Shown here: piece by piece, positions 38,913 through 49,062 of the stretch
How positions within the stretch are numbered: the stretch's first letter is position 1
Layout: each line of letters opens with the position of its first letter
Source: Raphanus sativus
Taxonomy: Eukaryota; Streptophyta; Magnoliopsida; Brassicales; Brassicaceae
DNA: 64,000 bases
Direction: 5' to 3'
Assembly: GCF_000801105.2 (NCBI RefSeq)
Contig: NC_079512.1
Span: 34,675,848-34,739,847 of the forward strand
Position numbers and translations under genes: made by a program
Notes under the pieces: model-generated
The model's input: the letters and a program-made list of their open reading frames with translations, nothing else
Told to the model about the DNA's origin: nothing
The model's database searches: none

Positions 38913-40766
38913 TTTTCTCCAGCGAGAGAGAGAGAAGAGAACACAACAATGAAGAAGAGTTTTCTCTCTCTATATAAGATAAGAATCTTGGGAAGGAAGA
39001 ATGCAGAAGCAAGAGTGATGATGTTTCTTGAGCTTTATATATTTAACTCAAAGCGGTGGTATTTGTTTTTTATTCCGTTGTCTGTTTTTTCTATTTTTTT
39101 TCCTGTGGGTTTGAAACGGTTTTGGATGAGATATTCGTTCATTTAATATTGCACGTAGTTTGCTGCTAAGAAGGAAAATGTTACACGTAATTATATTAAT
39201 TGGATAGATTTTCAAAATAGTCTAGTGTCTGTTTTGGCTTGTTTCATAATTCATAGTATTCGAGAATTTTATTTTTGAAATTAGATATTTTTGGGAAAAT
39301 TACAGAAGATGTGTATTTTTCGTAACGCATCTATGTTGATAATTGAGTACATAGGTTTTGGATATGGAATCTCAGCAGAATTATTTAGTGGAGAAGAGGT
39401 GGGCCATGGAAAGTGTGATGTCAGTGTCACGGGATAAGCATTCTCGTACTTTCATGTTGTTCTTATCTTCACACTTACCACTTTTGTCTTCTTTTCTTAT
39501 CGATAATTCATTTCCTAAATTTAAAGATAAAATAATTTTCTGTGACTTTCGAGGCTGAAACAGAGTCAGGCACCATGGACAGTAGTAGCCCATTTGTTGA
39601 AGGCTGATTTTGAACTTCCCAAGAGTCGGTCCAAACGTGATGCAACTATACCCATATTAGCTCATTTCACTTTGAGCTCATCTTCTTCTTCTTAATTTCT
39701 TGGTTTTGTTTCCATTCGTCTTTCGTCTAGGACTGTAGAAACATAGATTAACCTCAGATTTGGATAAGCCAAGTTGTTCAACTTTCTCTTAGGAACTGTT
39801 GATTTATTCGTTTTGGTCCACCACTTAGAAGGAAGACAAACACATTCTATACATGCAACATGATAAACAAAATAAACATTGTAAGAAAGACTAGTGGAGG
39901 TGGTATAATGAGTAACACAGGGCCTGTACAAATAAAATTGGGCCCTCGTATTATAAAGCTGTAATTGGTACTTATTTTTGTATTGAAACTAAAAGCCCAT
40001 GCTAAATGGCATTTGATAGTACAAACTACAAAGACCGATAAACTAACAGCCCATATTATTACAAAGTCTTACAGTTACTACGTTAATGTGCTATTATTAC
40101 AACAAAATCTTGTGTGAATGATAATGCTGCCATTGCTTTATCATATGAGTTCCAAGTCAATATATTACATGTAAAAATATAGAAAAATACAGATGTTCAA
40201 CAAATATCACGTGATTTTTTGTAAAGGTTCATTTGTTAATTGTTATCTCTATTTTAGTTTACGAGCAAACTTTTCCCTGAAAATTAATATTAGTTCTCCA
40301 TTTCATTTTAATTATTATTTTAGATTTATTACATAAAAATATATATAATTTTAAAATAAAAATATTATTATCTATATATTTACTACATTTCAACTACCAG
40401 AAAATAAACCGAAAAGTATGAATTTAATAAATTTGTATGATAAGTATTTTGACACAAAACTTTTACTATATAACGGAATAAATATGTATTAAATGACTTA
40501 TATTGGTCTGATAATTTTGGTAAAATCATAATTCATCATATTATTTGGCATAGACTGCACTCAGAAAAGAAAGAATTTTAGATTAACAAAATTAGTGATG
40601 GAATAAAATTAGTAATAACCAAAACAACTATACAGGTTGTTTAGTGGTGTGATCTAGTGTATATATAACTTGTTTTGACACTGAATCACCAAACATGTGG
40701 AGCGAGATTTTCCTTCCAGTTTATGAAATAACTATCCAGCCAAACCAAAACTCACTACCGATGTCG
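38913..40766. other. Promoter and AT-rich spacer before the hAT element
   Basis: The left part is the 5' UTR and promoter of the DUF3700 gene, including its TATA box. The rest is AT-rich DNA without supported coding sequence. Confidence 0.45.
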
Positions 40767-40799
40767 AATGCGTTTAGAGCTGTAAAATGGGTGGGCTGT

Positions 40800-40940
40800 C
40801 CAATGGGTGTCCATGTCCATTTACATTTGGGCTTCCATTTTTTATGTCCATATTTCCACATGGGATTAAATGGACGAAATCTGGACACCATTTAATATAT
40901 GGACTTTTATGGAAATGGTTAATGTGGTCATGGACGGCCC
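40800..40940. repeat. Left subterminal array of GTCCAT/ATGGAC motifs
   Basis: The stretch contains TGTCCATGTCCATTTA, ATGTCCATATTTCC, AAATGGACG, TATGGAC and CATGGACGG in both orientations. A similar array sits at the right end (44480-44625). Clustered subterminal motifs are the usual transposase-binding sites of hAT elements such as Ac. Confidence 0.7.
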
Positions 40941-41019
40941 AGTAAAAAATAATTTCTAGGGTTTTCACTTTTCAATTTGGGGAAAAATTGGAAAAAATCA
41001 TTTCTTCTCTTTCACGGCG

Positions 41020-41170
41020 TTCTCTTCCGTTTTCCACTTCTCCTCCTGTCCTCTGGCCGTTCGCCACTTCTACTCCCTTCCTCCGTCCGATCTCCACTTC
41101 CCCTCCCTTCCTCCGTCCGTTCTCCACTTCCCCTCCTTTCCTCTGTCCCGTCCGTTCTTCACTTGAATCA
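41020..41170 (+). repeat. CT-rich imperfect tandem repeat in the hAT 5' region
   Basis: Units of about 30 bp resembling CTTCCTCCGTCCGTTCTCCA are repeated roughly four to five times with divergence. No ATG is present in this stretch, so it is most likely transposase 5' leader. Confidence 0.7.
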
Positions 41171-41407
41171 CTTCTTCTCCTCAGGTCAGTCTCCAACAGC
41201 TTATTGGTTATTTTTTTTGTGGGTTATTGTTTATTTTGTTTGAGATTTGAGATGGGTTTTGCAATCTGAATTATTTTTTTTGTGGGTTATTGTTGATTTT
41301 GTTTCTGATATGTGATGAGTTTGGTGAGATTTGAGATAGGTTTAGTAACTAGGGAATAATTTGATTTAAATAAGAAGATAGTTTCTATAAACATTGTTTC
41401 TTTTTAG

Positions 41408-41738
41408 GTGTTGGCAAAGAAGTTTGAAGCAGGCGGTGTTGGAAAGAGCTCTCCTTTTAACTCTTTAGCTGCTTTCGATTTAGCTGCTTTCAAGTATCTT
41501 TCTTCTAAACAGGCTCCTTTCGATTTAGCTGCTTTCCGTGAGTATTATCAGGCAAGTGTTCGTTGCTGTTTTTTTTATAATGATCTAGAAGCTGTTTGTC
41601 TTTAAACTTACTCAATGAGCTTGTTTGTTGGTGTGGATGGATGCAGGGCTCTTTGAATGTTAAGTTGAATAGAACTGGGAAGGTTGACAATCCTTGGTTC
41701 TTCTTTGGAGCGTCTTACTCTGGAGCTTGGAAGCTAAG
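41408..41738 (+). other. Captured peptidase S28 (prolyl carboxypeptidase-like) exon pair inside the hAT element
   Basis: Exon A (41408-41551) encodes ...GKSSPFNSLAAF, KYLSSKQAPFDLAAFREYYQ. Exon B (41647-41738) encodes SLNVKLNRT and DNPWFFFGASYSGAWKLR. These match the serine peptidase S28 segment around the nucleophile motif GxSYSG (here GASYSG). Plant S28 proteins normally continue ALSAWFRLKFPHL, but here the copy breaks after SGA. The intron between the exons has a GC donor (CAG|GCAAGT). Exon B ends in phase 2 and its AG joins the G at 41901, just before the transposase ATG, in frame. There is no upstream in-frame ATG, and exon B contains a short out-of-frame ATG, so the segment may act as a 5' leader rather than be translated. 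Confidence 0.85.
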
Positions 41739-41901
41739 GTATATATTACTATAAACTTGTCTGATTATTTACTGTAGAATGTGATATCTTTTGTTGTGGC
41801 TTATACTCGTGAAATCTTTTCTTGGCTAAATGATTCTGTTATATACTAGTATCTGACATATACTTATATTTATCATTTTCTTTTTTTTTTCTTGTTTCAG
41901 G

Positions 41902-44068
41902 ATGGACAACGAGACTGCTATGGATCTAAATGACACAGACTACATGAGTGGTGATGAACTGATGGATCAAAACTCTGATGGAGATGAAGATGAAGCAGTT
42001 GCAGTGGATGAAACTCTCATGAGCACAGCTTCAGCCCCTGTCAAAAGAGGTAAACGCAGAACGTCTAAAGCCTGGAAGCATTTTAGTATAGTAGGAGAGA
42101 AGTATCCAAATGGTACGAATGATGTTGTGTGCAAATTCTGCAAACACACCTACAACCTAAACCTCCGTAGGAGTGGAACCAATGGTCTGTTGCGTCATAT
42201 TAAAGTCTGTACTTTGAATCCTGTCCCTAGTACACCTGGATCTGGTAGACAGATAGATCAGATTGTGTTTAGAGAGATGATTGCAGTAGCCTTGATTGAG
42301 CATAACCTGCCATACGCTTTTGTTGAGTACAGAAGAGTTAGGGAAGCACTTCAATATGTGAATCCTAGAATAGAATTCTGGTGTAGGATTACTGCTGCTA
42401 AAGATTGTTTGAAGGTATATGAGAAGGAGAAGCTGAAATTGAGGAAGCAGTTAGATAAAATCCCAGGAAGGTTTTGCTTAACAACAGACTTGTGGAGAGC
42501 GCTTACCATTGAAGGGTATATGTGTCTGACGGTTCATTTCATAGATGAAGAATGGAATCTGAAGTCCAGGATTCTCGATTTCTGTGCATTCCCTCCTCCT
42601 CATACCGGTGGAGCTATTTCGATGAAGATAATGGAGTTGTTGAGAGAGTGGGGGCTGGAGAAGAAGGTCTTTACAGTCACTGTCGATAACGCTTCAGCAA
42701 ATGATAATATGCAGCTTCTTCTCAAGAGGCAGCTTCGAAGAGATCTTGTATGCAATGGTGAGTTCTTTCACATAAGATGTGTGGCTCATATCTTGAACCT
42801 CATCGTTCAAGATGGATTGAGCGTCATTGCTGGAGCATTGGAGAAAATTAGAGAAAGTGTTAAATTTGTGACCGTGACTGAATCACGAAGAAAACTGTTT
42901 CAGAGCTGTGTGGAGACAGTGGGTATTGAAGCCAATGAAAATGGTGTGTTGGCGGGATTGGTTATGGATGTGTCTACAAGGTGGAATTCCACTCATCTTA
43001 TGCTAGATAGAGCAATCAGCTATAGGGAAGCCTTCCGCCATTTAGCTGAAGTTGAGACAGCATATCCATTTTGTCCAACTGAATTAGAGTGGGATAGGGC
43101 AGTGTTGATCCGCGATTTCCTTGCACCATTTGCTGAGATGACGGCTTTGATCTCTGGTTCCTCGTATCCAACTGCTAATCTATATTTTATGCAAGTATGG
43201 TCCATCGAGATCTGGCTCAAAGAAAATCAGTTCAACAGTGATGAAGTCATCAGTGAGATGGTTGCTTCAATGAAGCCTAAGTTCAACAAGTACTGGGATG
43301 AGTACTGTGATATTTTAGCAATAGCCGCTGTTCTTGATCCACGGTTGAAGCTTGGATTTGTAGAGTTTTGCTTCACAACTCTAGATGCATCCACTAGCAA
43401 GGTAAAGATAGATCATATCAGGAAGAAGCTGAATAAGCTATTTGATGTTTACAAGAAGAACAAAAAGAAAATCATTGCCACTTCAGGATCAAAGACTGCA
43501 GCAAAGACCACCTTAGGAGGATATGGAGTAAGCTCTTTATTCTCTGATCTTTACTGTTTTTATTCTCTGATATTTACTGTCTCTGTGGCTGATATTTATT
43601 GTTTTTTGCAGGGGTACTATGCTTTCATTACACAGAATGATGGTGGTAATGGGAAGTCGGCCTTGGATAAGTATCTAGACGAACCGGTTATAGATAACAT
43701 AATGGCGTTTGAGACCTGGAATGTTCTCTCTTATTGGAGAGACAATGCTAATCGATTGAAGGAGCTAGCATCAATGGCCTGTGATGTTTTAAGTATACCC
43801 ATTACCACGGTTGCTTCAGAATCATCCTTCAGCATTGGAAGCCGCGTACTAAACAAGTACAGAAGCAGCCTTCTCCCGTCGAATGTTCGAGCACTAATTT
43901 GTGCTAGGAACTGGCTAAGGGGATTTGAATCTTTAGACTGTAAGTTCTTTCAGCTTTATCTTTGAATTTTGTTATCTTTGTACAGTTGTGCTTGAAATTG
44001 ATAATTGAATTATCTTAGGTGATGAAGTGGAGGAACTTGGAGAAGAAGTCAAGGAGAAACTTGACTGA
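41902..44068 (+). CDS. hAT transposase with BED zinc finger, 667 aa, intact
   Basis: Exons are 41902-43527, 43612-43939 and 44019-44068 (2004 nt). The 84-bp intron 43528-43611 is open in frame, so an unspliced version also reads through. An acidic N-terminus leads to a BED-type finger, VVCKFCKHTYNLNL...GLLRHIKVC. The RNase H-like catalytic core follows, with TTDLWRALTIEGYMCLTVHF and VTVDNASANDNM; the Asp residues fit the expected catalytic positions. The C-terminal hAT dimerisation domain contains LSIPITTVASESSFSIGSRV, LNKYRSSLLPSNVRALICAR. No stop or frameshift is seen. The ATG lies one base into its exon, immediately after a splice acceptor. Confidence 0.93.
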
Positions 44069-44479
44069 GTTCATGTGTAAGTTCTTTGCCTTCTGTTGAG
44101 TAAGTTCATAGACTGATATGGACTAGAGATAAATTTGCTTTCTGTTGCTCTGATGTGAAGGGTTTATGGGTTATTGGGGTTCACTTGTTTTGTTGCTTTT
44201 GGATTTGTGATGAATTACTTGTGTTTAATGTGTTTGCTTAGGTGATAAACTGGCCTTGGAATAAGATGGAAGAGAAGATAATGCAGAGCTACACTTATGC
44301 TTTTTATATGAACCTATGTATGCACTTATTACATTTATGGAGTTTGAACTTATGCTTTTGAATTTATGGAATTTATGCTTTTTATATGAACGAATAAACC
44401 TATGCATGCAGTATATGCACTTGTTATTACATGTAATGGAATCTGAATTTGTGAATTATGAATTTATGTTTTTTCATAT

Positions 44480-44630
44480 ATGGTCCATTATGGACAGTGG
44501 TAGTCCATGAAAATATGGTCCTTAATGGACATGGACTTAAATGGATATGGTCCTTAATGGACATGGTCAGTCTATGTCCACCAACATTAAATGGACATAT
44601 GGAAATGGGCATATGGACATGGGTTAGCCC
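44480..44630. repeat. Right subterminal array of ATGGAC/GTCCAT motifs
   Basis: GGTCCATTATGGACAG, AGTCCATG, TTAATGGACATGGAC, TATGTCCACC and AAATGGACATATGG lie within about 140 bp of the right terminus. It mirrors the array at the left end. Confidence 0.7.
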
Positions 44631-44736
44631 ACTTTACAGCTCTAAATGCGTTCGTATATCTACTAACCCATTAAATAACAAAAGATAAGCAAACACACAT
44701 CTCATCGGCCGTCTTTGTTTTCTCATGTCTCAAAAC

Positions 44737-44812
44737 CTTTTTCAAAGTTCATGAATCACACTGCCTTATAATATAAGAAACTTTTTCAAAGTTCATGAAT
44801 CACACTGCCTTA
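44737..44812. repeat. 44-bp tandem duplication, second copy interrupted by a MITE
   Basis: A 32-bp stretch (44737-44768, starting CTTTTTCAAAGTTCATG) recurs exactly at 44781-44812. The 12 bp that follow the first copy (TAATATAAGAAA) reappear after the MITE at 45181-45192. The ancestral state was therefore two complete 44-bp units side by side. Confidence 0.9.
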
Positions 44813-45177
44813 GGCCATCTCCAATTTAAAAGCAAAACACTATTTTAGTATAGTTTTTACATCAAAATTATCTCTAATAGGACTACAAAAATTACACTAT
44901 TTTAATGCAATACTATAATTTCACACCAAATTTGGTGTGACACTATTCACAACGCTAAAACACTATTCACTCCATTAAAATACTATTCACTTATTTTATT
45001 AATAAAACTTACAAATAAATAAATAAGAAATAGAAAGATAAGTACATATAATATTATAAAATAACTTTTAGTGTGAAATTTGGTGTTGTGATTGGAGAAA
45101 AACTTATTTTTAGTGCTAAAATTACACTAAAATAGTATGGTTTTGACACAAAATAGTGTTATGGGTTGGAGATGCTC
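44813..45177. mobile_element. Tourist-like (PIF/Harbinger) MITE, 365 bp, TTA target duplication
   Basis: The left end is GGCCATCTCCAATTT and the complement of the right end is GAGCATCTCCAACCC. TTA flanks both sides (44810-44812 and 45178-45180). The interior is AT-rich and non-coding, with repeated ACTATTTTA and ACACCAAATTTGGTGT-type inverted motifs. A 3-bp TTA duplication is the mark of PIF/Harbinger elements. Confidence 0.85.
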
Positions 45178-45192
45178 TTATAATATAAGAAA

Positions 45193-45912
45193 CTCTCTAT
45201 GATTGAAGGCTCTTTTTGCTTTATTTTGTTAATTATTGTGGTGTTATTATTGTGTAAAAAGAAAAATAAGGTTTGCTTATCTGTTGCACGTGCCATATAA
45301 GGACAACCACAGATCACGTTGCTTCGTTAGCTACTGTACAAAAAGCTGGAGAGCTGTCACGTTCGTTCGCCTACTTTCGTTGAATCTAAAATTGTTTACG
45401 TCAACGCCTATTCATTGATGCCATATCCACCTTTCTTATATACATTGTACACTTTAAAAACATAAAATAATGGAGATTTCAGTTTCGTAGAGATATGATC
45501 TGCAGAATATGCTACATGCTTCGTCTGTTTAATTGTTATAATTTGTTTCCACCATCTATATTCCAAATTGATAGTATTATATGTATATAGAAACCCGAAC
45601 GAAATAAAGTAGTGTTCTTTTCAACTATTGAAAATATAATTTTAGCAAAAAAAAAAAAAAACTATTGAAAATATAATATACTACTTAGTTAGTAAACGAA
45701 ACAATTTATTCAATAATAAATCATGTAAATGTTTATAGGAAATGCTTGATTAGTCGGTCTGAATTTCTTAATAAAAGCACCAGAAAGCCTAAACGCCATG
45801 AAACATAAAGCCAAACATGCAAGGTTAACATGCAAGGTTAACGGGATTTTGGATTGTTAAGACTAATTGAATAACGTTTACATGGGCACCACTGTACCGA
45901 GACTAATAATTA
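45193..45912. other. Spacer between MITEs
   Basis: AT-rich DNA holding one micro-insertion (45641-45659, listed separately). No coding sequence is supported. Confidence 0.4.
45623..45677 (+). mobile_element. Micro-insertion: TTTAGC plus poly(A), 18-bp TSD
   Basis: AACTATTGAAAATATAAT occurs at 45623-45640 and 45660-45677, separated by TTTAGC and 13 A. Same layout as the TTTACC(A)9 insertion at 24466-24480. Confidence 0.7.
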
Positions 45913-46146
45913 CTCCATCTGTTTTTGAAGGATAGACTTTTTAATGTTTTCACACATATTAAAAGAACGCATTAAATCAATATAATAAACTTATTATTTT
46001 TTACAGTTTTCAATTTTCAATAGTTTTTACCCAATAGTAATCTAATAAAACCAATTAATTTTTAAAAATTTGCAATTTTTTTATAGAAAACATAAAACAG
46101 CCATCTTTTAAAAATAATTTTTTCCTAAAACAATCATAAGAGGGAG
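45913..46146. mobile_element. Stowaway-like MITE, 234 bp
   Basis: The left end is CTCCATCTGTTTTTG and the complement of the right end is CTCCCTCTTATGATTG. TA flanks both sides (45911-45912 and 46147-46148). The termini resemble the better preserved element in PORB intron 2, but this copy is more diverged. Confidence 0.65.
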
Positions 46147-46148
46147 TA

Positions 46149-46606
46149 GCAAATTAGTTAGTATTTTTAGGAGATGACAACGTGCAATTATCAGGGAATC
46201 TTAATTATATGAGTACGGATCCGAGCGTCTTATAGTTTATAAGAAAATAAACCCTTTGAACCAGTGACGTTATAGTATAAGTCACACTGGCCGGATTCGT
46301 TGATGTATATAGTTAGATTGCTTTTTTTTGTCGGATGCAGTAATTAGGTCGTAGGGGACTTATGTTCATAATTAGATTATGCAGAATTTAGTTATCTGGG
46401 TCTGGGATTGATAAGTGGTACGGATCGCTCCCTTTAGTAAAGGTTTTATTCTAATTAATGACCAATATTAGCTTTGATTTGCATACGATCAACTGTGTGG
46501 CTAAGCCCAATGGGAGTTGCTTAAAGGCAGCCGATCGGATATGCTTTATTTATCTCTAAAAAATAGCTCCTGTCAGTTTGTGTAACAGAGAGGAATATAA
46601 TGTATA
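46149..46606. other. Spacer, nothing recognised
   Basis: AT-rich DNA without a supported gene or repeat. Confidence 0.35.
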
Positions 46607-46614
46607 CATATTTC

Positions 46615-46822
46615 CAATGGCGGATCTAGGAATCCATTTAATAGGGGTTAAAAAAATATTAAGTGTCATCAATGGATTTTGAACTGTGGTTTGGGAGTGT
46701 TAAGAGAAGGACTTTTCCATCAAAACTACGGATTTTTCAATGTTTTTGGGAACATTTCATTATTTATTGGACTTTAAGGGATGTCATGTGACCCCCCATT
46801 GCATAAAGTAAATCCGCCTCTG
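46615..46822. mobile_element. Non-autonomous hAT-type MITE, 208 bp
   Basis: The 8-bp duplication CATATTTC flanks the element (46607-46614 and 46823-46830). The left end is CAATGGCGGATCTAGG and the complement of the right end is CAGAGGCGGATTTACT. The size, 8-bp duplication and lack of ORF fit a hAT-derived MITE. Its termini differ from those of the 3.87-kb hAT element, so it belongs to another family. Confidence 0.8.
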
Positions 46823-46830
46823 CATATTTC

Positions 46831-47392
46831 TGCTGGATGTGATTGTGACTGTTCTGTTTGAATGTTTTCAAATTGTGATTCTAAACAGATTTGAGTTAAA
46901 AGCATACAGAGTAGAAAACAATTGAAACTACTGCATTTTCAACCCCCAAAAAGCCTACTACATTTTTGGTCACTTGTATTGTATAGAATACACATAAGTC
47001 TACTGACGTTTGACTTCTGTTCCCTTTACATTTAACATCGGAGGACTCGTCTTGGCTCGTACCTACAAAAAGACCAAACATACATGATCAGCTGATCACG
47101 TAATCGAAGACAAAAACCTGTAACTATAATCGGCAAAGATAAACGTTCAAACGAAGATAAGTACGCTCAGCTTGAGTGAAAATGGATTTTTTTTAAAAGG
47201 TTATAGATTTCAGAAAGATGCTATTACTATGTCAGATTATGGAAAAGATTGGAAATTTGCTATTAGTCCTAATTAGGTCAATATGCACCTAACATATTCA
47301 AGCACACAAGACGTGTGAATGTATCTATTTGGTTTTATGTGTCATTTGAATTTTGGTTACTCTATTACCATAAAACAGTAAAATCTTGCATG
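46831..47392. other. Spacer, nothing recognised
   Basis: AT-rich DNA without supported coding sequence. Confidence 0.35.
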
Positions 47393-47410
47393 TCTCAAGC
47401 AAATGAGGTT

Positions 47411-48314
47411 TTTTTTTTTTTGCCATCTTAAAGTATTATTAATAAAGCTTAGAAAGGCTAAAGGAAAAACCAACATACACACTCGCCCAAAAAAACCGAG
47501 CCCACACAAAAAAAAAGATAACCTAGCCCATTAGGCCACTTAAACTTCCAAGCCCAAGATGAAAAGGTCGTGACTCAACCTCCACCGCTCCACGTGTCGA
47601 ACCCTAAGCATCCAGAACAACGCGTGTCGATGGTTGCAGCATCACCATCTCAGCCGAGGAAGTCGCCGCCGGGACTACCGGTCGTCTCTCCATCGGAATC
47701 AAAGTCATCGTCTTTGTCCTTAATTAGAAGTCGCCACTGAAACCAAACACTAAACTTCCCACCGGAAAACACCGGGAAACTCATAACGAACACCGAACGC
47801 CACTTCCGACAACAGTATCAGAAGTAAAGGAATTCAGGTTCAACATTTACGCCACAGCCTCAGAGAGCATCTAACTCGCGATCTCATCTGATCTTGGCCA
47901 CCAATCACACACAATCGACCCATCATGCAGTGCGAGCAAACCCAAAGAGACGAAAGCCGGCAACCACCACCGACGAAGAAAACGGCGCGGCCCCAGAGAC
48001 CATAAGCCAACCATCCATCTATCATGAGATGCGATGCTGGAGACGAAAACGGTGATGAGAGAGATAAGAGGTTCTCCTCATCCCGGAACCGAGGAAAGCA
48101 GAGGAAAAGGGGTCCCGAAGAACCCTTGCCTTTCGGTTTACACATGCACCGAAGAGAAAAATGAAAAAGACAAAGGAGGGCCGGCCGACGGTGGTTAAGG
48201 GAGCCAAACCCGTCGGCCGGAGACACAAGCAGCGGCGGTTTTGTAGAGATGGAAGAGAGCACTTTTTCTTTCTCTCTCTTCTCTATTTTTTTTTTTTTTC
48301 AGTAAGTGAAATTT
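47411..48314 (-). mobile_element. LINE-like non-autonomous retroposon, 904 bp, 18-bp TSD
   Basis: TCTCAAGCAAATGAGGTT occurs at 47393-47410 and 48315-48332. The insert begins on the plus strand with a T run and then GCCATCTTAAAGTATTA, so on the minus strand it ends in poly(A). Its other end (about 48240-48314) is CT/AG-rich and precedes a GC-rich leader-like region. Long target duplications and a poly(A) tail show target-primed reverse transcription. The longest internal frame (48262-47840) has no recognised domain. The sequence could be a LINE reduced to its 5' and 3' untranslated parts, or a long SINE-like element. Confidence 0.75.
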
Positions 48315-48332
48315 TCTCAAGCAAATGAGGTT

Positions 48333-49062
48333 CACATGAGCATCACTTGTTTAATATATATATATCATTTATTTGACTAGATGAAAATTTATTATTTTAT
48401 TATTTTTTAATATTAAATGTTTCACTCAGTTAATCAAATAATTTACATAGAATATATAATACATTGCAAAAATAAAGACGATAAATCATTCTTTCCGTTT
48501 CATTTTAACTATTGTTGTACAAATTATTTTTTTACAAAAATTTTGTTTTAAAATTTAAATGTAAGATTTATTAATTTTATATGCTATGACTTTTATATTC
48601 ACCACTTTATTTTTTGATTCTTAAAATATAGTTAGGTATAGGTAGTAATTTTTTTATTTAGAAAATATAAAATAAAAGATAAAACTAAATATTTTTTTTG
48701 AACAAATCTAATATGATACTCAAAACGAATTGAGTATTTAATGTACAAAAATTCACTACATGGAATACACTTGGCCAACTTGTTCCATTACGTGCAAGTA
48801 CGACTTGTTATTTGGAAAAGTTGGAAAGAGTGTTTTTAGTAAGGGTCGGAATATAATAAGATTCGAGAATTCGACACTACCAGTAAAACACCACACGGGG
48901 TCGCACCAGTTTTAAATTCTGCAAAAATTGTAAGAATTTTAAGCATTTTAACTATATTTAAAGAAAAAACTATATTTAAAGAAAAAGTTATTAGAGAAAA
49001 ATGTTTGATTGCCACCACCAGCTTGTTCGACAGTTGGAGTAGCCCATTAAAAAGAAAACTAA
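48333..49062. other. Spacer, nothing recognised
   Basis: AT-rich DNA. No supported gene or repeat boundary. Confidence 0.35.

Larger units (their letters stand above)
40775..44644 (+). mobile_element. Complete autonomous-looking hAT transposon, 3870 bp
   Basis: The 8-bp target duplication AATGCGTT flanks the element at 40767-40774 and 44645-44652. The terminal inverted repeats begin TAGAGCTGTAAAATGGG on the left and TAGAGCTGTAAAGTGGG on the right (16 of 17 identical). Both ends carry dense subterminal copies of GTCCAT/ATGGAC-type motifs. Inside are CT-rich imperfect repeats (41020-41170), two captured peptidase S28 exons and an uninterrupted transposase. The perfect target duplication and open reading frame suggest recent insertion and possible activity. 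Confidence 0.95.

Noticed and set aside
40972..41269. Repetitive open frames on both strands in the hAT 5' region
   Set aside because: They are translations of a CT-rich tandem repeat and start at non-ATG codons; most likely leader sequence.
41408..41738. Independent peptidase S28 gene
   Set aside because: Only about 78 codons are present, breaking off just after the nucleophile motif, and both exons sit between the hAT termini. It is a captured fragment.
43528..43611. Transposase read straight through without an intron
   Set aside because: The 84-bp segment is open in frame but has GTAAGC and TTTTTTGCAG ends and encodes a Phe/Tyr/Ser run unlike hAT transposases. I treat it as an intron, though retention would not break the frame.
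47840..48262. 140-residue minus-strand open frame
   Set aside because: It lies wholly inside the 904-bp retroposon, has no recognised domain, and is rich in Ser/Leu/Arg as expected from GC-rich untranslated DNA.
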